A DNA stretch of 64,000 nt. Origin: Sphingomonas sp. A2-49 (GTDB lineage Bacteria; Pseudomonadota; Alphaproteobacteria; Sphingomonadales; Sphingomonadaceae). Below, piece after piece: positions 9,362-18,946 of this stretch. The stretch covers positions 310,001 to 374,000 of the forward strand of contig NZ_JAJLPA010000001.1 of the NCBI RefSeq assembly GCF_025548555.1, in the 5' to 3' direction. The position numbers were made by a program, and so were the translations under genes. Within the stretch, counting starts at the first letter, position 1. Every line of letters begins with the position of its first letter. The notes beneath the pieces are model-generated. The model was not told the origin of the DNA and did no database searches. It saw only the letters and a program-made list of their open reading frames with translations.

Positions 9362-10761
9362 CAGATGTGGATCGGCTTGCCCGTCACCGCCATCGCCGCT
9401 TCCTTCATCGCTTCGGAATGCGTCGGATGGGCGTGGCAGGTATAGGCGATGTCCTCCGACGTGGCGCCGAACTCCATCGCCTGCGCCGCCTGCGCGATCA
9501 TCGTGCCCGCGACGCTGGCGATCGCCCAGACGCCGACGACGCGATCGGTCCTGGCGTCCGCGATGATCTTCACGAAGCCGTCGGGCTCGTGATTGGTCTT
9601 GGCGCGGCTGTTGGCCATCATCGGGAACTTGCCGACCTTGATCTCGCCCTTCGCGCGGGCCGCTTCCTCGGTCAGGCCGACGCCGGCGAATTCGGGCAGC
9701 GTGTAGACGACGCTCGGGATGATGTCGTGGTTCACGATGCCAGTCAGCCCGGCGATGTTTTCGGCGACCGCGATCCCCTCGTCCTCCGCCTTGTGCGCCA
9801 GCATCAGGCCGGGCGCGACGTCGCCGATCGCCCAGATGCCGGGCACGCTCGTCGCGAAATCATGGTCGATGTCGACCTGCCCGCGCGCATTGACGGCAAG
9901 GCCCGCCGCATCGAGCGCCAGCCCGTCGGTGTTGGGCCGGCGCCCGATCGCGAGCAGCACGCAATCCGCCGCGATCGTCTGCGCCTCGCCACCGGCGGCG
10001 GGCTCGACCGTCAGCGTGGCGGCACCGTCCGCCACCGCGACGCCCGTGACCTTGGTCGACAGGCGGAATTCCATCCCCTGCTTCTTGAAGATCTTCTGTG
10101 CTTCCTTGCGGACGTCGCCGTCGAAGCCGGGCAGGATCTGGTCGAGATATTCGACCACCGTCACCTTGGCGCCGAGCCGCCGCCAGACGCTGCCGAGCTC
10201 CAGCCCGATCACGCCGCCGCCGATGACGACCATGTGCTGCGGCACCTTGGCAAGCTCCAGCGCACCCGTGCTGTCGACGACGACGGTCTGGTCGACCGTC
10301 ACGCCCGGCAGCGGGGTGACCGACGAACCCGTGGCGATGACGATGTTCTTCGCGCGCACCACGGTGCCCGCGACGTCGACGCTGTCCTTGCCGGTGAAGC
10401 GGGCATGCCCCTTCAGCCAGGTGACCTTGTTCTTCTTGAACAGATATTCGATCCCGCCGGTCAGCTGCTTGACCGCGTCGCGCCGCTGCGCGTGCATCGT
10501 GCCGAGGTCGAGCTCGGCGGTGACCTTGATCCCCATCTGCGCCATCGTGCCATTGGTCGCGGCGTCGAAGAATTCCGACGCGTGCAGCATCGCCTTCGAC
10601 GGGATGCAGCCGACGTTGAGGCAGGTGCCGCCCAGCGTCTCGCGGCTGTCGACGCACGCGGTCTTCAACCCCAGCTGCGCCGCGCGGATCGCCGCGACAT
10701 AGCCGCCGGGGCCGGCGCCGATCACGAGGACGTCATAATCGTATTGCTGTTCGTCGGCCAT
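9361..10761 (-). CDS. lpdA: Dihydrolipoyl dehydrogenase (E3)
   Basis: A 466-residue flavoprotein disulfide reductase that reoxidises lipoamide of 2-oxo acid dehydrogenase complexes using NAD+. Seen: FAD motif VLVIGAGPGGYVAAIRAAQL (about 11-30), redox disulfide GGTCLNVGCIPSKAML (Cys46/Cys51 region), NAD motif VIGGGVIGLELGSVWRRLG (about 178), the FAD-contacting WAIGDV, and the C-terminal HAHPTHSEAMKEA with the catalytic His-Glu pair. It follows sucA and sucB, so it most likely serves the 2-oxoglutarate dehydrogenase complex. A pair of palindromic repeats separates it from sucB. Confidence 0.97.
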   Translation of the reverse strand: MADEQQYDYDVLVIGAGPGGYVAAIRAAQLGLKTACVDSRETLGGTCLNVGCIPSKAMLHASEFFDAATNGTMAQMGIKVTAELDLGTMHAQRRDAVKQLTGGIEYLFKKNKVTWLKGHARFTGKDSVDVAGTVVRAKNIVIATGSSVTPLPGVTVDQTVVVDSTGALELAKVPQHMVVIGGGVIGLELGSVWRRLGAKVTVVEYLDQILPGFDGDVRKEAQKIFKKQGMEFRLSTKVTGVAVADGAATLTVEPAAGGEAQTIAADCVLLAIGRRPNTDGLALDAAGLAVNARGQVDIDHDFATSVPGIWAIGDVAPGLMLAHKAEDEGIAVAENIAGLTGIVNHDIIPSVVYTLPEFAGVGLTEEAARAKGEIKVGKFPMMANSRAKTNHEPDGFVKIIADARTDRVVGVWAIASVAGTMIAQAAQAMEFGATSEDIAYTCHAHPTHSEAMKEAAMAVTGKPIHI

Positions 10762-10774
10762 CTTGAGGTCTCCT

Positions 10775-10871
10775 CCCCGGCGCGGGCCGGGGTCCAGTTG
10801 GGGGACATATGGGAAGAGCGAGGCGCTTCGTCACCGCCGCCTTCCCAACTGGGCCCCGGCCGTCGCCGGGG
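10775..10871. repeat. Inverted pair of extragenic palindromes between sucB and lpdA
   Basis: Two copies of an about 28-bp element lie in opposite orientation at 10775-10803 and 10844-10871; each is itself a hairpin of the CCCCGGC..GCCGGGG kind followed by CCAGTTGGG. About three positions differ between the arms. This is the layout of paired REP-like units. In the mRNA it would fold into a large stem-loop between sucB and lpdA and could change the ratio of the two products. Confidence 0.75.
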
Positions 10872-10890
10872 TGGGTCGGGGTCGCGACCC

Positions 10891-12159
10891 TTACAGGTCG
10901 ATCAGGATACGCGTCGGGTCCTCGATCGCGTTCTTGAGCGCGACGAGGAACGTCACCGCCTCGCGGCCGTCGATCAGCCGGTGATCATAGCTGAGCGCGA
11001 GGTACATCATCGGGCGCACCACGACCTGTCCGTCGACGACGACCGGGCGGTCCTCGATCCGGTGCAGGCCGAGCACCGCCGACTGCGGCGGGTTGATGAT
11101 CGGCGTCGACATCAGAGAACCGAACACGCCGCCGTTCGAGATGGTGAACGTGCCGCCGCGCATCTCGTCCATCTTGAGCGTGCCGTCCTTGGCGCGCTTG
11201 CCGAAATCGCCGATCGTCTTCTCGATCCCCGCGACCGTCAGGTCCTGCGCATCGCGGATCACCGGCACGACGAGGCCGCCCGGCGACGACACCGCGACCG
11301 AGATGTCGGCGTAATCGTGATAGACGATCTCGTCGCCCTCGATGCTGGCGTTGACCGACGGAATGTCCTTCAGCGCCATCGTCGCGGCCTTCACGAAGAA
11401 GCCCATGAAGCCCAGCCGCACGCCGTGCTTCTTCTCGAACAGATCCTTGTATTTAGCGCGCGCCGCGATCACCGCGGACATGTCGACGTCGTTGAACGTC
11501 GTCAGCATCGCCGCGGTATTCTGCGCCTCCTTCAGGCGCTTGGCGATCGTCTGGCGCAGGCGCGTCATCTTGACGCGTTCTTCCTTGCGACCCGTCGCGG
11601 GCGCAGCGGCGGGCGCTGGCGAGGCGGCGGGGGCCGGCGCTGCCGCCGGCTTCGACGCGGCGGCGGCGGTCACGTCCTCGCGCGTGATGCGCCCGTCCTT
11701 GCCGGTGCCGGTGATCGACGACGGGTCGAGCCCGTATTCCAGCACCGCACGACGGACCGACGGCGACAGGGCGGCGGGCGAATCGTTCGACGCCTCCGGC
11801 TGCAGGGCCGCGGCGGGCGCAGGCGCGGGCGCAGCCGTGGGGGCCGCTGCCGGGGTGGTCGGAGCGGCGGCAGGCGCCGGAGCGGCGGGCGCCGGCGAGG
11901 CCGCCGCGCCACCGCCGGCCTCGATCGTCGCGAGCATCGCGCCGACCTGCACCGTATCGCCGACCTGAACCGCATGGCTGCCCATCACGCCGGCGACGGG
12001 CGACGGCACCTCGACCGACACCTTGTCGGTTTCCAGGCTGGCGATCGGCTCGTCCGCCTTGACCGGGTCGCCCGGCTGCTTGAGCCATTCGCCCACGGTC
12101 GCTTCGGTGATGGATTCACCCAATACGGGCACGGTGACTTCGGTTGCCATTGCTTGCAT
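10891..12159 (-). CDS. sucB: 2-oxoglutarate dehydrogenase E2, dihydrolipoyl succinyltransferase
   Basis: A 422-residue E2 subunit that transfers the succinyl group to CoA. One N-terminal lipoyl domain carries the lipoylated Lys in [12 protein letters not shown] (about residue 46). Ala/Pro-rich linkers flank the E1/E3-binding domain ([20 protein letters not shown], about 131). The catalytic domain shows the His/Asp active site [15 protein letters not shown] near the C-terminus. An ATG at 12150 (three codons in) has better ribosome-site spacing and may be the real start. It follows sucA by 39 bp, a gap that includes a small CTCCCCGGGGAG palindrome. Confidence 0.96.
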   Translation of the reverse strand: MQAMATEVTVPVLGESITEATVGEWLKQPGDPVKADEPIASLETDKVSVEVPSPVAGVMGSHAVQVGDTVQVGAMLATIEAGGGAAASPAPAAPAPAAAPTTPAAAPTAAPAPAPAAALQPEASNDSPAALSPSVRRAVLEYGLDPSSITGTGKDGRITREDVTAAAASKPAAAPAPAASPAPAAAPATGRKEERVKMTRLRQTIAKRLKEAQNTAAMLTTFNDVDMSAVIAARAKYKDLFEKKHGVRLGFMGFFVKAATMALKDIPSVNASIEGDEIVYHDYADISVAVSSPGGLVVPVIRDAQDLTVAGIEKTIGDFGKRAKDGTLKMDEMRGGTFTISNGGVFGSLMSTPIINPPQSAVLGLHRIEDRPVVVDGQVVVRPMMYLALSYDHRLIDGREAVTFLVALKNAIEDPTRILIDL

Positions 12160-12198
12160 CCTTCTCCCCGGGGAGGCGGGGTCTCGATCGGGGGGTGG

Positions 12199-15171
12199 TT
12201 AGCTGCTGGGAGCCTGTGCGGGGCGGGCGGTCGTCGTCGACCCCTCGCTGCGGGTACGGCGGATTTCCTCGCGGACGTTGTGGCCGAGCGCGTCGGCGAC
12301 CAGCGCACCCTGTTCGGCGGTGTGCCGCTTCATCAGCCCGGTCGCGGGCGAGGCGGCGGCGGCGCGGCCGGCGTAGCGCGCGCGCGTCACCGCACATCCG
12401 GCAGCGGCGAGCGATTCCTCGATCAGCGGCTCGACGAAGAACCAGTAACCGTTGTTCTTCGGCTCTTCCTGCGCCCAGACGACATGTTCCAGCTTCGGCA
12501 TCCGCGCGATCCGGCGGGCGAGCGCGTCGCCGGGGAAGGGATAGAGCTGTTCGATCCGGACGATCTGCGTGTCGGTGTCGCCCGCGGCGTTGCGCGCCTC
12601 GATCAGGTCGTAGGCGACCTTGCCGGTGCACAGCACCAGCCGCTTCGTGTCGGCGTCCGCCGCACCGTTGGTGTCGGACAGGATGCGCTTGAAGTGGCTG
12701 TCGCCCTGGAAGTCCGCCGCGGCCGACACCGCCAGCTTGTGGCGGAGCAGCGACTTGGGCGTCATCACGATCAGCGGCTTGCGGAAGTTGCGATGCATCT
12801 GCCGGCGCAGCAGGTGGAAATAGTTCGCCGGCGTGGTGCAGTTCGCGACCTGGATATTGTCCTGCGCGCAGCTTTGCAGGAAGCGCTCCGGGCGTGCCGA
12901 GCTGTGCTCGGGGCCCTGCCCCTCGTAGCCGTGCGGCAACAGCATGACGAGGCCGTTGGCGCGCAGCCACTTGGATTCGCCGCTGGTGATGAACTGGTCG
13001 ATCATGATCTGCGCGCCGTTGACGAAATCGCCGAACTGCGCCTCCCACATCACCAGCGTCTTGGGATCGGCGAGCGCATAGCCATATTCGAAGCCGAGCA
13101 CGCCATATTCGCTCAAGGGGCTGTCGAGCACCTCGAACCGGCCGTGCTCCACCGTCGTCAGCGGCACGTATTTGTGCTCGTCGGTCTGGTCGACCCACAC
13201 GGCATGCCGCTGCGAGAAGGTGCCGCGGCCCGAATCCTGCCCCGACAGACGGACGCCATAGCCCTCCGACAGCAGCGATCCGAACGCCAGCGCCTCGCCG
13301 GTTGCCCAGTCGAAGTTCGCGCCGCTGGTGAACATCTGGCGCTTGGCATCGAGGACGCGGGACAGCGTCTTGTGGATCTGGATGCCCTCCGGCACCGTCG
13401 TCAGCGTCCGGCCGAGCGCGTCGAACAGCTTCAGCTCGATGCCCGTCTCGACGTTGCGCCGCTCGGTGCCGCCGTCGGTCGGCGCCGACAGGCCCGACCA
13501 GCGACCGGCGAACCAGTCCGCCTTGTTGGGCTTGTAGCTCGCGCCCGCCTCGAACTCGCCCTCGAGCAGCGTCGTGAACTGGTGGACCTTTTCATCCAGC
13601 CACGCCTGGTCGATCACGCCTTCGGAAATCAGGCGCTTGCCGTAGATCTCGCTGACGCCGGGATGCGAACGGATCGTGTTGTACATCAGCGGCTGGGTGA
13701 AGCCCGGCTCGTCGCCTTCGTTGTGGCCGAAGCGGCGATAGCACCACATGTCGATGACGATGTCGCGATGGAACTTCTGGCGGAACTCGATCGCCATCTT
13801 GGTCGCGAAGGTCACCGCCTCGGGATCGTCGCCGTTGACGTGGAACACCGGCGCCTGCACGCCCTTCGCCACGTCCGAGGGATAGGGCGACGATCGCGCG
13901 AATTGCGGGCTGGTGGTGAAGCCGACCTGGTTGTTGATGATGAAATGGACGCAGCCGCCCGTATTGTAGCCGCGGATGCCGGAGAAGCCGAGGCATTCCC
14001 AGACGATCCCCTGCCCCGCGAACGCCGCGTCGCCGTGGATCAGCACCGGCAGCGCGCCAGTATGCTCCTTGAGGTCGCCGGCGATCGTCTGGATCGCGCG
14101 CGTCTTGCCGAGCACGACCGGGTCCGCCGCCTCGAGGTGCGAGGGGTTGGCGACCAGCGACATATGCACCTTGTGCCCGTCGAACTCACGGTCGGTCGAG
14201 GTGCCGAGGTGATACTTGACGTCGCCCGATCCGCCGATGTCGTCGGGGTTCGCCGACCCGCCGGCGAATTCGTGAAAGATCACGCGCAGCGGCTTCGCCA
14301 TGACGTTGGCGAGCACGTTCAGCCGGCCGCGATGCGCCATGCCGAACACCATTTCGCGCACGCCCGCCTGGCCGCCGTACTTGATGACGCTTTCCAGCGC
14401 CGGGATCATGCTTTCGCCGCCGTCGAGGCCGAAGCGCTTCGTCCCGACATACTTCTTGCCGAGGAACTTCTCCCACTGCTCGGCCTCGATGACCTTGCTC
14501 AGGATCGCCTTCTTGCCGTCGACGCTGAACTCGATCGCCTTGTCCTTGCCCTCCATGCGGTCCTGGAGGAAGCGGCGTTCCTCGACATCGACGATGTGCA
14601 TGTATTCGAGGCCGACGTTGCCGCAATAATTGCGGCGCAGCGTGTCGACGAGCTCACGCACCGTCGCCCATTCGAAACCGAGCGTGCCGCCGAGGTAGAC
14701 CGGGCGATCGATGTCGGCGTCGGTGAAGCCGTGATATTCGGTACGCAGGTCCTCGGGCATGTCGCGGTGCGACAGGCCGAGCGGATCGAGATTGGCGGCG
14801 AGATGGCCCCGGACGCGATAGGTGCGGATGAGCAGCTGCGCGCGGATCGCATCGCCGGCTGCCTTGATGATGTCGTCCTTCGACGGCGCGGCCGCCGCGG
14901 CGGGGGCGGGCTTGCCGCCCTTCGCCGGCCGGGGGGCGGGCTCCATCTGCGTCGGGTCGAGGCCGGCGGTCAGGTCGTCGGTCGTCGTCAGCGGCCAGCG
15001 CTTGTTGGTCCAGCTCGGCCCGCCGGTGCCCGCCTCCAGCCCCTCGAAGAACCCGCGCCAGCCGAGGTCGACCGACGACTGGTCCGCCTGGTACTTCGCG
15101 TAGAGCGCCTCGATGAACGCAGGCGACACGCCGCTGGCGATGTCGCTAAAATCCTGACCTTCGTAGCCCAT
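12199..15171 (-). CDS. sucA: 2-oxoglutarate dehydrogenase E1
   Basis: A 990-residue thiamin-diphosphate decarboxylase of the TCA cycle. It has the N-terminal peptide that binds E2 (FSDIASGVSPAFIEALYAKY), then a short Ala/Pro linker and the E1 core. Recognisable are FGMAHRGRLNVLANVMAKP (about 281), HGDAAFAGQGIVWECLGFS (about 374), NNQVGFTTSP and the C-terminal transketolase-like part with LMLLPHGYEGQGPEHSSARP. The ATG at 15171 has an AGGAAG ribosome site. Length is in the usual range of 940-1000. It forms a minus-strand operon with sucD upstream and sucB and lpdA downstream. Confidence 0.97.
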   Translation of the reverse strand: MGYEGQDFSDIASGVSPAFIEALYAKYQADQSSVDLGWRGFFEGLEAGTGGPSWTNKRWPLTTTDDLTAGLDPTQMEPAPRPAKGGKPAPAAAAAPSKDDIIKAAGDAIRAQLLIRTYRVRGHLAANLDPLGLSHRDMPEDLRTEYHGFTDADIDRPVYLGGTLGFEWATVRELVDTLRRNYCGNVGLEYMHIVDVEERRFLQDRMEGKDKAIEFSVDGKKAILSKVIEAEQWEKFLGKKYVGTKRFGLDGGESMIPALESVIKYGGQAGVREMVFGMAHRGRLNVLANVMAKPLRVIFHEFAGGSANPDDIGGSGDVKYHLGTSTDREFDGHKVHMSLVANPSHLEAADPVVLGKTRAIQTIAGDLKEHTGALPVLIHGDAAFAGQGIVWECLGFSGIRGYNTGGCVHFIINNQVGFTTSPQFARSSPYPSDVAKGVQAPVFHVNGDDPEAVTFATKMAIEFRQKFHRDIVIDMWCYRRFGHNEGDEPGFTQPLMYNTIRSHPGVSEIYGKRLISEGVIDQAWLDEKVHQFTTLLEGEFEAGASYKPNKADWFAGRWSGLSAPTDGGTERRNVETGIELKLFDALGRTLTTVPEGIQIHKTLSRVLDAKRQMFTSGANFDWATGEALAFGSLLSEGYGVRLSGQDSGRGTFSQRHAVWVDQTDEHKYVPLTTVEHGRFEVLDSPLSEYGVLGFEYGYALADPKTLVMWEAQFGDFVNGAQIMIDQFITSGESKWLRANGLVMLLPHGYEGQGPEHSSARPERFLQSCAQDNIQVANCTTPANYFHLLRRQMHRNFRKPLIVMTPKSLLRHKLAVSAAADFQGDSHFKRILSDTNGAADADTKRLVLCTGKVAYDLIEARNAAGDTDTQIVRIEQLYPFPGDALARRIARMPKLEHVVWAQEEPKNNGYWFFVEPLIEESLAAAGCAVTRARYAGRAAAASPATGLMKRHTAEQGALVADALGHNVREEIRRTRSEGSTTTARPAQAPSS

Positions 15172-15362
15172 GGTAACTTCCTATACCCTTCTCCCCTTGG
15201 AAGAAGGAGGGGCCCGCCCGCGCCAGCGGGTGGGAGGATGAGGGTCGAAGGGGAAGGGCCCACTGCCCTCACCCTTCCGCGCCTGCGGGACCCCATGAAA
15301 GCAATACTTCACGGGCACCCTACGGCGCTCCCTCCCTCTCCCGATGGGAGAGGGATCGTCGT
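15172..15362. repeat. Intergenic palindromes between sucD and sucA
   Basis: The 191-bp gap holds a perfect hairpin CCCTCTCCC-gat-GGGAGAGGG at 15334-15354, directly after the sucD stop. A second palindromic stretch near the sucA end (15184-15240) includes CCTTCTCCCCTTGGAAGAAGG and CCCGCccgcgccaGCGGG. Such GAGAGGG palindromes are common dispersed elements in proteobacteria. No T-run follows either stem, so a classical terminator is unlikely; they may protect or process the mRNA. Confidence 0.7.
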
Positions 15363-16247
15363 TTAACCGTTCAGCACTTCGAGCAGCGTCGAACCCAGTT
15401 CCGACGGGCTCGCCGCGACCTTGATCCCGGCGGCTTCCATCGCCGCGATCTTGCTCTCCGCATCGCCCTTGCCGCCCGACACGATCGCACCGGCATGGCC
15501 CATGCGGCGACCCGGAGGCGCCGTGCGACCCGCGATGAAGCCCGCCATCGGCTTGCGTCGGCCGCGCTTCGCCTCGTCGATCAGGAACTGCGCGGCCTGC
15601 TCCTCGGCGTCGCCGCCGATCTCGCCGATCATGATGATCGACTGCGTCGCCTCGTCGGCGAGGAACAGTTCGAGCACGTCGATGAAGTTGGTGCCGTTGA
15701 CGGGATCGCCGCCGATGCCGACCGCGGTGGTCTGGCCGAGCCCGGCGTTCGAGGTCTGGAACACCGCCTCATAGGTGAGCGTGCCCGAGCGCGAGACGAC
15801 GCCGACGCTGCCCTGCTTGAAGATGCTGCCCGGCATGATGCCGATCTTGCATTCGCCCGGCGTCAGCACGCCGGGGCAGTTCGGCCCGATCAGCCGCGAC
15901 TTGCTGCCCGACAGCGCGCGCTTGACGCGCACCATGTCGAGCACCGGAATGCCTTCGGTGATGGCGACGATCAGCGGGATCTCGGCATCGATGGCCTCCA
16001 GGATCGAATCCGCGGCGAAGGGCGGCGGCACGTAGATCACCGACGCATCGGCGCCGGTCTTCGACTTCGCCTCGGCGACGGTGTTGTACACGGGCAGGCC
16101 GAGATGCTCGGTCCCGCCCTTGCCCGGCGTCACGCCGCCGACCATCTGCGTGCCGTAATCCAGCGCCGCCTTGGTATGGAAGCTGCCGGTTTCGCCGGTC
16201 ATCCCCTGCGTGATGACCTTGGTGTTCTTGTTGACGAGGATGCTCAT
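15363..16247 (-). CDS. sucD: Succinyl-CoA synthetase alpha subunit
   Basis: A 294-residue ADP/GDP-forming succinate-CoA ligase alpha subunit. The CoA-binding Rossmann domain begins [16 protein letters not shown] (the TGxxG motif), [17 protein letters not shown] follows at about 123, and the phosphorylated His lies in [20 protein letters not shown] (about 236-255). It makes ATP or GTP from succinyl-CoA in the TCA cycle. Its partner sucC, normally directly upstream, is not here: the upstream neighbour is a GIY-YIG gene. Good ribosome site GGAAGAGA. Confidence 0.97.
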   Translation of the reverse strand: MSILVNKNTKVITQGMTGETGSFHTKAALDYGTQMVGGVTPGKGGTEHLGLPVYNTVAEAKSKTGADASVIYVPPPFAADSILEAIDAEIPLIVAITEGIPVLDMVRVKRALSGSKSRLIGPNCPGVLTPGECKIGIMPGSIFKQGSVGVVSRSGTLTYEAVFQTSNAGLGQTTAVGIGGDPVNGTNFIDVLELFLADEATQSIIMIGEIGGDAEEQAAQFLIDEAKRGRRKPMAGFIAGRTAPPGRRMGHAGAIVSGGKGDAESKIAAMEAAGIKVAASPSELGSTLLEVLNG

Positions 16248-16297
16248 CTAGGTTCTCTTCCTCTTGCGCTGCCACGATGGCGGCAGCCCAGCTTGCG

Positions 16298-16588
16298 TCA
16301 TCCGAACAGCGACTCGAACAGATCGAGCCAATCGGGGTTTCTCTCTTCGATCAGTCGCAACTTCCAGGCCCGGTTCCACTTTTTCAACTGGCGCTCGCGA
16401 TATCGCGCCGCTTCCAGATCGTCATGGGCCTCATACCAAACCAGAAGCGTACAACCGTATGTCTTGGTGAAGCCCTCGACCAGTCCGTTGCGGTGCTGAT
16501 ACACCCGGGCAGGCAGGTCGCTGGTCACACCCGTGTAGACCGTCCCGTTCAGCCGGCTGGCCATCATATAGACGCAGCCGGACTTCAC
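16298..16588 (-). CDS. Small GIY-YIG domain protein
   Basis: A 96-residue single-domain GIY-YIG protein. The domain shows CVYMMASRLNGTVYTGVTSD (GIY and YIG become VYM and YTG), the Arg of LPARVYQHR, then the EGFTKTYGCTLLVWYE and RERQLKKWNRAWKLRLIEE blocks of this subfamily. These proteins are presumed endonucleases, but cellular roles are not established. A GTG at 16588 is chosen because GGAG precedes it by 7 bp and the protein then begins VKSGCVY as in the family; an upstream ATG at 16657 would translate through a palindromic repeat. It lies between mdh and sucD where sucC is usually found. Confidence 0.82.
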   Translation of the reverse strand: MKSGCVYMMASRLNGTVYTGVTSDLPARVYQHRNGLVEGFTKTYGCTLLVWYEAHDDLEAARYRERQLKKWNRAWKLRLIEERNPDWLDLFESLFG

Positions 16589-16598
16589 TACGCCGCTC

Positions 16599-16658
16599 CA
16601 TGTGCTCCCGCGAAGGCGGGAGCCCAGTCCCGGGTCCCCGCCTTCGCGGGGACACATG
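16599..16658. repeat. Head-to-head palindromic repeat pair between mdh and the GIY-YIG gene
   Basis: Arms 16599-16623 and 16634-16658 are inverted near-copies of CATGTG(CT/TC)CCCGCGAAGGCGGG; each arm is itself a hairpin (CTCCCGC-gaag-GCGGGAG and GTCCCCGC-cttc-GCGGGGAC). This is a REP-like doublet. It starts 10 bp from the GIY-YIG start codon and ends 18 bp from the mdh stop. Confidence 0.85.
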
Positions 16659-16676
16659 AAGGCCCGCGATGCACGA

Positions 16677-17654
<978 letters not shown>

Positions 17655-17744
17655 TCAGGCCCAGACGAGGGCAAGGCGTGGTTGGCCAAGCCGCATAGGC
17701 CCATTGGCACGGCCGCACAACCACCGATCAGCGACCCCCGTCAA

Positions 17745-18845
17745 CTATCTATGATAACTATTCGCAATAGCGATATGCTGTGCTGACCCATGGTCGGAGG
17801 GTGCGGAGCGGTTCGCCAGCCGGTATCGCGATGCCATGAACGGCCGTTCGATACAGGCCGAAATCGCGGCGGCGCCGCCGGTCGCGACGGCGTAGCGCCA
17901 CGCCGTCGCGACCGGCGGATCGTCGATCCCCATCGCCGTCGCCAGCGCATCGGCGACCTGCGCCAGGCTCGCATGCCAGATGTACAGGGAATAGGAGATG
18001 CCGCCCAGCCAGCCCAGCGCCGCCACGGGACCGGCAAACGGCGATGTCCGCGGCCGGTGACGAAGGCCGAGGATCAGGAGCGCACTCGCGCCCCAGGCGA
18101 TGGTCAGCCCTGCCCCATAGCGCCACTGCACGTCGTCGACATACGCCAGCAGTGCGAACCCCGCCGCCGCGCCCGCGATACACCAGCGTCGATGCCGCAA
18201 GACGCGTGCGACATGGCCGGGCCGATAGCGCTCGCCCCACGCCAGCAACACCCCCGCAGCGATGGCATCGATCCGGTAGGGCGTCTGCCATTGAACGGCC
18301 GTCGGCGGCGCACCGCCCGCCAGCGCGGCGATCCGCAGCACCAGACATCCGATCAGCACCGCCACCAGCACGATGGCCACGCGTCCGGCCCCACGCCGCA
18401 GCAGCCACGGCAGGCCCAGCGCTGCGACCAGATAGAAATGCTCCTCCACCGCCAGCGACCAGAGGTGGCTCGGCCCATGCGTCGCATAATTCTGGACGTG
18501 CAACAGCACGGGCGACACCATCGCCCACGCTGCGCCGCCGCCGGCGATCATCATCGCCGCCAGGTAGAGGTAGAGCACCGGCCACAGCCGCAGGGCCCGC
18601 CGCGCGAAGAAGCGGCTGCGGGAGAAGCCGGCGGGGCTGTCCGCCTCCGCCAGGATCATCGTGCCGACCAGCAGTCCGCTGAGCACGAAGAACAGGTCGA
18701 CACCGACCCAGCCGACATCGACGATCGGGCGCAACGCCCGGTCGAGCGCCGGCACGCCGGTCGCGATGCGCAGATGGAAGACGAGCACGGCGAGGATCGC
18801 GCCACCGCGAATCGTATCCAGCATGTGATCGCGTTCGACCGCCAT
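17745..18845 (-). CDS. Acyltransferase family 3 membrane protein
   Basis: A 366-residue integral membrane acyltransferase (OafA/YrhL type) with about ten hydrophobic segments. The N-terminal signature is seen as MLDTIRGGAILAVLVFHLRI, with the key His in VFHL and a WVGVDLFFVLSGLLVG block at about 49. Such proteins O-acylate surface polysaccharides, peptidoglycan or secondary metabolites; the acceptor cannot be told. No partner polysaccharide genes are adjacent. It is divergent from the glycosyltransferase-like gene with 100 bp between. Confidence 0.88.
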   Translation of the reverse strand: MAVERDHMLDTIRGGAILAVLVFHLRIATGVPALDRALRPIVDVGWVGVDLFFVLSGLLVGTMILAEADSPAGFSRSRFFARRALRLWPVLYLYLAAMMIAGGGAAWAMVSPVLLHVQNYATHGPSHLWSLAVEEHFYLVAALGLPWLLRRGAGRVAIVLVAVLIGCLVLRIAALAGGAPPTAVQWQTPYRIDAIAAGVLLAWGERYRPGHVARVLRHRRWCIAGAAAGFALLAYVDDVQWRYGAGLTIAWGASALLILGLRHRPRTSPFAGPVAALGWLGGISYSLYIWHASLAQVADALATAMGIDDPPVATAWRYAVATGGAAAISACIERPFMASRYRLANRSAPSDHGSAQHIAIANSYHR

Positions 18846-18946
18846 GCGTCCCGGCTAGCGCCCACGCCTTAAGATTTCCGCCGCATCGCGCGCCGCGGGG
18901 TACACGGTGAACGCCGTCGAAAGCATTTCGCGCCTAGAAGCCGGCA

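Noticed and set aside
9274..15366. A 2030-codon open frame on the plus strand across lpdA, sucB and sucA
   Set aside because: It is exactly antisense to three well-recognised TCA genes, its translation is low-complexity Arg/Asp/His-rich, and no domain is visible. High GC and codon bias produce such shadow frames.
16589..16657. N-terminal extension of the GIY-YIG protein (start at 16657)
   Set aside because: This part is translated palindromic repeat, unrelated to the family; the GTG at 16588 has a good ribosome site.
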